Positions 59,728 to 64,000 of a DNA stretch of 64,000 nt are shown here, one piece after another. Each line of letters starts with the position of its first letter. Positions within the stretch are counted from its first letter, which is position 1. The notes below the pieces were generated by a model. It made no database searches. It had not been told where the DNA came from and saw nothing but the letters and a program-made list of their open reading frames with translations. Source of the stretch: Cercis canadensis (Eukaryota; Streptophyta; Magnoliopsida; Fabales; Fabaceae); the NCBI GenBank assembly GCA_003255065.1, contig QAOA01002431.1, positions 488,904-552,903 of the forward strand. The letters are read 5' to 3'. Made by a program: the position numbers and the translations under genes.

Positions 59728-62700
59728 GGACACCGAGTGATTTTTCTTAAAGGGGATGTTTTTGCCTCTGTTCTGTCAGTTTCTCAGTGAAGGCAAACGG
59801 GGTATGTGTTGAATTTTGGATGACAATTGACAAACGCCAAGAAAAGTGAGTAAAAAGGCTAGTCACTATTGTCGTTTGCCATTTGGATGGCTTGTTGCCA
59901 GATAGATGCCAAATGGCCCAAATCCTATTTCGACAAACATGTTGGGCTTGCTTTTATCAATTAGACTGGACCAGCCCCATGTACCCGTCGGCCATTCCAC
60001 ATCGCAATTCACAACTGAAGAATGAAGACGGACAAAGTATCAGACCCCCGAAAAAAGGAAAATTGACATAGTATCAGCAAAAGAATGAAATTAAAATCCA
60101 AACTAGGGAATTTACATGTTCTAAATGCTGATAGCATGTTCAGTTCAACTGTAGACAGTTCACAAAGCAACTTTTGTTCCTCAAATTTTAAAAACTAGTT
60201 TAAGTTAGGGAAAAAAGTGATTATAGTTACATCTCATCACTAAACCAAACAAATATTAATTTTTTTTTGTTTGATTAGTTTATCAGAAGCTGCCTCAATA
60301 GCTCATCCATGAAGGATGCGATGGTTATGCTTGTGAATTGTAATGATGGAACATAGATAGATTAGGATGATGATAGAATAACTTAATAAGTTGGCAACAC
60401 CTGAAATCAGGTCAGATTTCATGCCTCACAAATGAATTAACATACCAACATGTTTGATTTGAGTTAACAATGTGATTTGGGGAAGATTATATAAAAGCAC
60501 CAAGTATGCAATTTTTAATGTTTCAAAAGCAAAGTCAAACGTGATGAGTGCCTCATGAAGACTAATGGAGGTCTACACACGTGACATGTTTGCAACCGTT
60601 TGTCATCTGCTTAAACCAGATTGTTGGACTTCACCGTTTGGTTCCTTTCACAGGGAATAACTTATTCATAACTGCTTCTATCAAATTAAGACAACAAATC
60701 CCTTGTACGAAAACACATAGAGTTTACACTGAATACTGTATACAGGAATAAATAAGCATATTCTTATAGTATTGTTGGTGAGCAGAGCACATAGCCCTCC
60801 AACTCCAACACAGTCCATTACGCTATATATTGATAATGGCCCGTGAGCAACAAGAAATCATTTTCTTTCACTCCCAAACTTAACAGAAAACGACTGCTAA
60901 ACCTCACTTCATTATCATTAAGTTTCAATAGATGAGAAGTCACCGTATTTAATCACTTTAAATAAACTATATATATTTGAGATTCTAACGCGCTTTCCCC
61001 TTAAACACGTACAAACGAACACTATATAAGTTTATTTTTTTTTTCCCAGTCAAAAGGCACCACAAGAAGAGTTTTAAAGAAACACCTTCTTGCGACAAGG
61101 CTGTAAAAGCTACCTTATTATATTTGTGATTACACTTGTGAATCATTTTCATAGTGAATATATTCAATTTATGGGCTTGCATTGCCAAATAGGCCATTTT
61201 CTGGAGAGGAAAAGAAAGGGGAATAGGTGCATTCCAATATGTGTGTGTAAGCAGAAATAACTTGGGATTTGCAACACATCTTTAACCCGATGTTGATTGG
61301 TTAAAATACATAAATAAATTAAAACGAATAAAAGGGGAAAAATGGTGGAGGTTGAATTTTAGAAGTGGGGATCCACAGGCTTAAACAATTATTGCTCCAT
61401 GTATTTTTTTTCTTCTTTTTCCATGCAAATCGCTTTGATAGCATGAGTGGTATCAACTATCAACGGATAGAAAAGTCGTCTTGATATGGACTGCCTTTTG
61501 CAAACTTTGTTGACCAATACAGTAATACTGAATCTTTCAAATCTGATTCTTTTTTGTTTTATTTTGTTTCCCCCCCAACTTTATAACCTGATTCTAATGC
61601 ATGCGATATACATTATTTATCTTTTTGGTTTTATTACATTGAGAGTAATGATAATTTTAAACAATTTTTTTTATATATTCAGTAATATTTTTATTAAAAC
61701 TAATTCATCGAAATATCATAAGATTCTATCAAGATTTTAATTTGATGATTGCAATTAATTTTACACAATTTTCAAAAGTGTGAGAATGTTATCTTCGTAT
61801 TTTATTGAGTCGATGTCATGAGTAGGCTGTATATTGTTTTCTAGTGTTGAATATCAAATTTATTTGTTCATCCAAAAGCATTTTTTTTTTTTTTCAACTT
61901 GTTTAAAGAATCTTATTAAGTCTTAACATAATCTTTAAGGTCCATACCAAAAACAATAGATTGAAAAAGCGGAAGCATGTTACCTTTATTTATTTTAGCC
62001 GTATTATTATTATTTTCTGAAAGCCTACACGTTGTTTGTCGCATAGAAAAAAATAAAAATAAAAATAAAAACAAAAACTTAGATGGTGGGCTGTGTTTGG
62101 AACTTTGGATAGAGATAAATAACATATAACGCCTTTTAACTTTTTGCAGCTTTGTTTACTTATTTATTTGTTTCCTCCACTGCTTATTCTTGCACAAAGA
62201 GTAATAAAGGTAATTATCATGAGAATGGGGGTCAAAAGGTCATTGGAAATTTGGGAAAACGTTCAACACAATCAGTGACTGGCACAGTGCAGAGTAACCG
62301 CCTTTTGACCAGAACAGTAAATACTGGGGAACAATATTCTGAAAGTTGTTAGCCCCATTTAATTACATGCTTAAAATGTTTAATACCTCAACAATACACT
62401 TGCGGTGGATATGGCTGCCTCCTAATTAAGCAAAGCATAATTTAGGTATCTTAGTTCTTTTATTCTTTTCTACAAAAAGGAAAATAATGATAACCCCTTA
62501 TATATTTAAGGTGAATTAAGTCCACAAGATTTGTTGTATAACTATACCGTAGTCACAGGCAAATGACCCATCACCTTGCTGATTCCCTTTTTCTTCTTTT
62601 CTTTTCTGCTCTTCGTATTGTCCATACCCATAAGATCCTCTCTGAATTCTGAGTGCCACACTCTTCATTCTGGTTTTTTCTTTATCTGGGTCCCTCTAAT

Positions 62701-63415
62701 CAACCCAATCACTCACTCACTTACTCTCAGCTCGCACGTACATGATCCAAGATTCTGAGGCCAAGCGTGTAACAGTCAAAGCATCTCATCTCATGCTTCA
62801 TTCAAACATTACTGAGTTTGACCATACCAGGTCTGAGTTTGAGACTCGCCCCGTGAATCGCCCATTCCATGTTTAACCTTCTTTTCAATAAAAAAGAAAA
62901 CTTGGTTGTCTTGTCGACAACACCGAACCTTACACACAGTGACAGTCACAGGCTCACAGCGCGACAAGTACTTGTTAATAGTAGAATTAGCAGATAGGAT
63001 TAGATAATTAGATAGTAGATATAGAGAAATAGAGATGACATGAGTTCCCTTCTTTTGCGGTTCTTGTCTCTTCTCTTCTTTTAAGCCTACAAAATATTAA
63101 AAGCAGTGAAAGAGAGAAGCACCAAGGAGAGACACACATATTCGTTTTGTTTATTTTTAAAAGAAAAAACCTTTTTTGTTTCATCACTCCCTCATTAGTA
63201 GTCGCTAGAAATCCTTGCTAGTTTCTGAGTTAGGAGCTTGACCATATCCTTTAAGCCCTAGAAATTAATTTTCTATATAGTGTTCTCTGTCCCTACTCGC
63301 CGTCTGCAATAAGAGAAGCCCACCATACAAACCCACCAACATAGCTCTCTGCTATACACAGGGAGAGAGGTATTTAGATCTAGAGAGAGAAAAGAGGCTC
63401 TGTTTTAGTAGTGTA
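59728..63415. other. Intergenic region before the VQ-protein gene
   Basis: 3.7 kb without a recognised gene, AT-rich with homopolymer and short tandem tracts. 63000-63415 is pyrimidine/purine-biased with a TATA-like CTATATAG near 63273 and GA repeats just before the start codon, probably the promoter and leader of the next gene. Confidence 0.5.
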
Positions 63416-64000
63416 ATGGATAAAAGCTGTCAATCCTCTGCAGACTCTACTACTACTACAACCACAGCCAGTAGTGGCAATAGCAACGCAGCAAATAATA
63501 ACAGAGATCATTATCTCAGGCAACTTAACAAGCTTTCCCACAAGATCTCCAAACCCATCATTAAGAATTCTTCTCAAAATCAGCAGCAAAATCATAACTT
63601 CAATCATAATCAGCCGCAAGCACCACCGTCTCAGCCGCAGTCGCAGTCGCAGCCGCAGGTACAGGTACAGGCACAAGCGCAGCAGCAGAATTTGCAGCAT
63701 CAGCCACCTGTCTACAACATCAACAAGAACGACTTCAGGGATGTGGTCCAGAAGCTCACAGGTTCACCCGCTCATGAGCGCATCTCAACTCCACCACCTA
63801 TTCAGCAACCCAAGCCTCCAAGCTCTCGCCTTCAGCGTATTCGCCCACCGCCTCTGGCTCAGATTAGCAATCGCCCACCTCCGTTGATGAACAGCGGCAT
63901 ACCACCTCCTCAACTACCCACTATTAGCGGTGCCGCCGGAATCCCCAGCAATCCAATGCACGCGGTTTCCGTCAATAACTTCTCTGGCTTTGGAAGACCG
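63416..64000 (+). CDS. VQ motif protein, HAIKU1/VQ14-like, 5' part
   Basis: 195 residues to the window end, open at the right edge. The N-terminus is Ser/Thr/Asn-rich, residues 51-97 are Gln/Pro-rich with QSQSQ, QVQVQ and QAQAQ dipeptide repeats, and the VQ motif FRDVVQKLTG lies at residues 107-116 (F-x3-V-Q-x-L-T-G), followed by SPAHERI and a Pro-rich region LQRIRPPPL. The sequence INKNDFRDVVQKLTGSPAHE and the flanking layout match HAIKU1 (IKU1/VQ14, At2g35230), which controls endosperm and seed size through WRKY10 in Arabidopsis; VQ9 is the close alternative. VQ proteins bind group I/IIc WRKY factors in the nucleus. Confidence 0.9.
   Translation, partial: MDKSCQSSADSTTTTTTASSGNSNAANNNRDHYLRQLNKLSHKISKPIIKNSSQNQQQNHNFNHNQPQAPPSQPQSQSQPQVQVQAQAQQQNLQHQPPVYNINKNDFRDVVQKLTGSPAHERISTPPPIQQPKPPSSRLQRIRPPPLAQISNRPPPLMNSGIPPPQLPTISGAAGIPSNPMHAVSVNNFSGFGRP

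Overview
The window is nuclear DNA of a eudicot plant. The genes are large and rich in introns, the intergenic DNA is AT-rich and full of small transposons, there is a plant-type U2 snRNA gene, and every recognisable protein belongs to a plant nuclear family. Gene content would fit a woody rosid such as Citrus, but I cannot fix the genus from sequence alone. Eight isolated single N bases occur. At six of them the sequence on one side is repeated on the other, which points to a draft assembly of a heterozygous genome with unmerged allelic ends.

Layout: 134-5833 (-) middle part of isoamylase 3 (starch debranching), running off the left edge; 9146-17311 (+) queuine tRNA-ribosyltransferase, 15 exons, with a ~1.7 kb LTR-like insertion and a duplicated exon end in its second intron; 18623-20065 (+) intronless polyamine/amino-acid transporter; 20328-22485 promoter-like site II elements, a complete hAT element carrying a piece of a LIN-type E3 ligase gene, and a broken gene for mitochondrial ribosomal protein mL41; 25130-25750 (+) a small Cys/His-motif Ser-rich protein; 25.8-35.5 kb gene-poor DNA with microsatellites, assembly duplications and a long-TIR Mutator-like element; 35518-40562 (+) O-fucosyltransferase family protein, 12 exons; 41929-45545 (+) thylakoid lumen protein TL29/APX4, 11 exons; 45780-46463 a MITE carrying a dead NF-YB fragment; 46642-50646 (-) organellar seryl-tRNA synthetase, 10 exons; 50972-51167 (+) U2 snRNA; 51797-54993 (-) cytochrome c oxidase subunit 6b, 5 exons; 56918-59727 (-) zinc alcohol dehydrogenase-like, 10 exons; 63416-64000 (+) start of a HAIKU1-like VQ protein, running off the right edge.

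The exon models of the seven complete multi-exon genes were built by hand from splice sites and reading-frame continuity, and each sums to a multiple of three. The genes are ordinary housekeeping, organelle and metabolic genes and do not form one pathway. Several products go to chloroplast (isoamylase 3, TL29, seryl-tRNA synthetase) or mitochondrion (COX6B, mL41, possibly seryl-tRNA synthetase). Neighbour pairs resemble Arabidopsis order: ISA3/TL29 as on chromosome 4, and O-fucosyltransferase/COX6B/ADH-like as on chromosome 1.

I did not find a new defence or biosynthetic system. The most interesting material is the transposon record: two small DNA elements that captured host gene fragments, one of them inserted between a promoter and its gene, and a Mutator-like insertion for which the assembly contains both the empty and the filled site.
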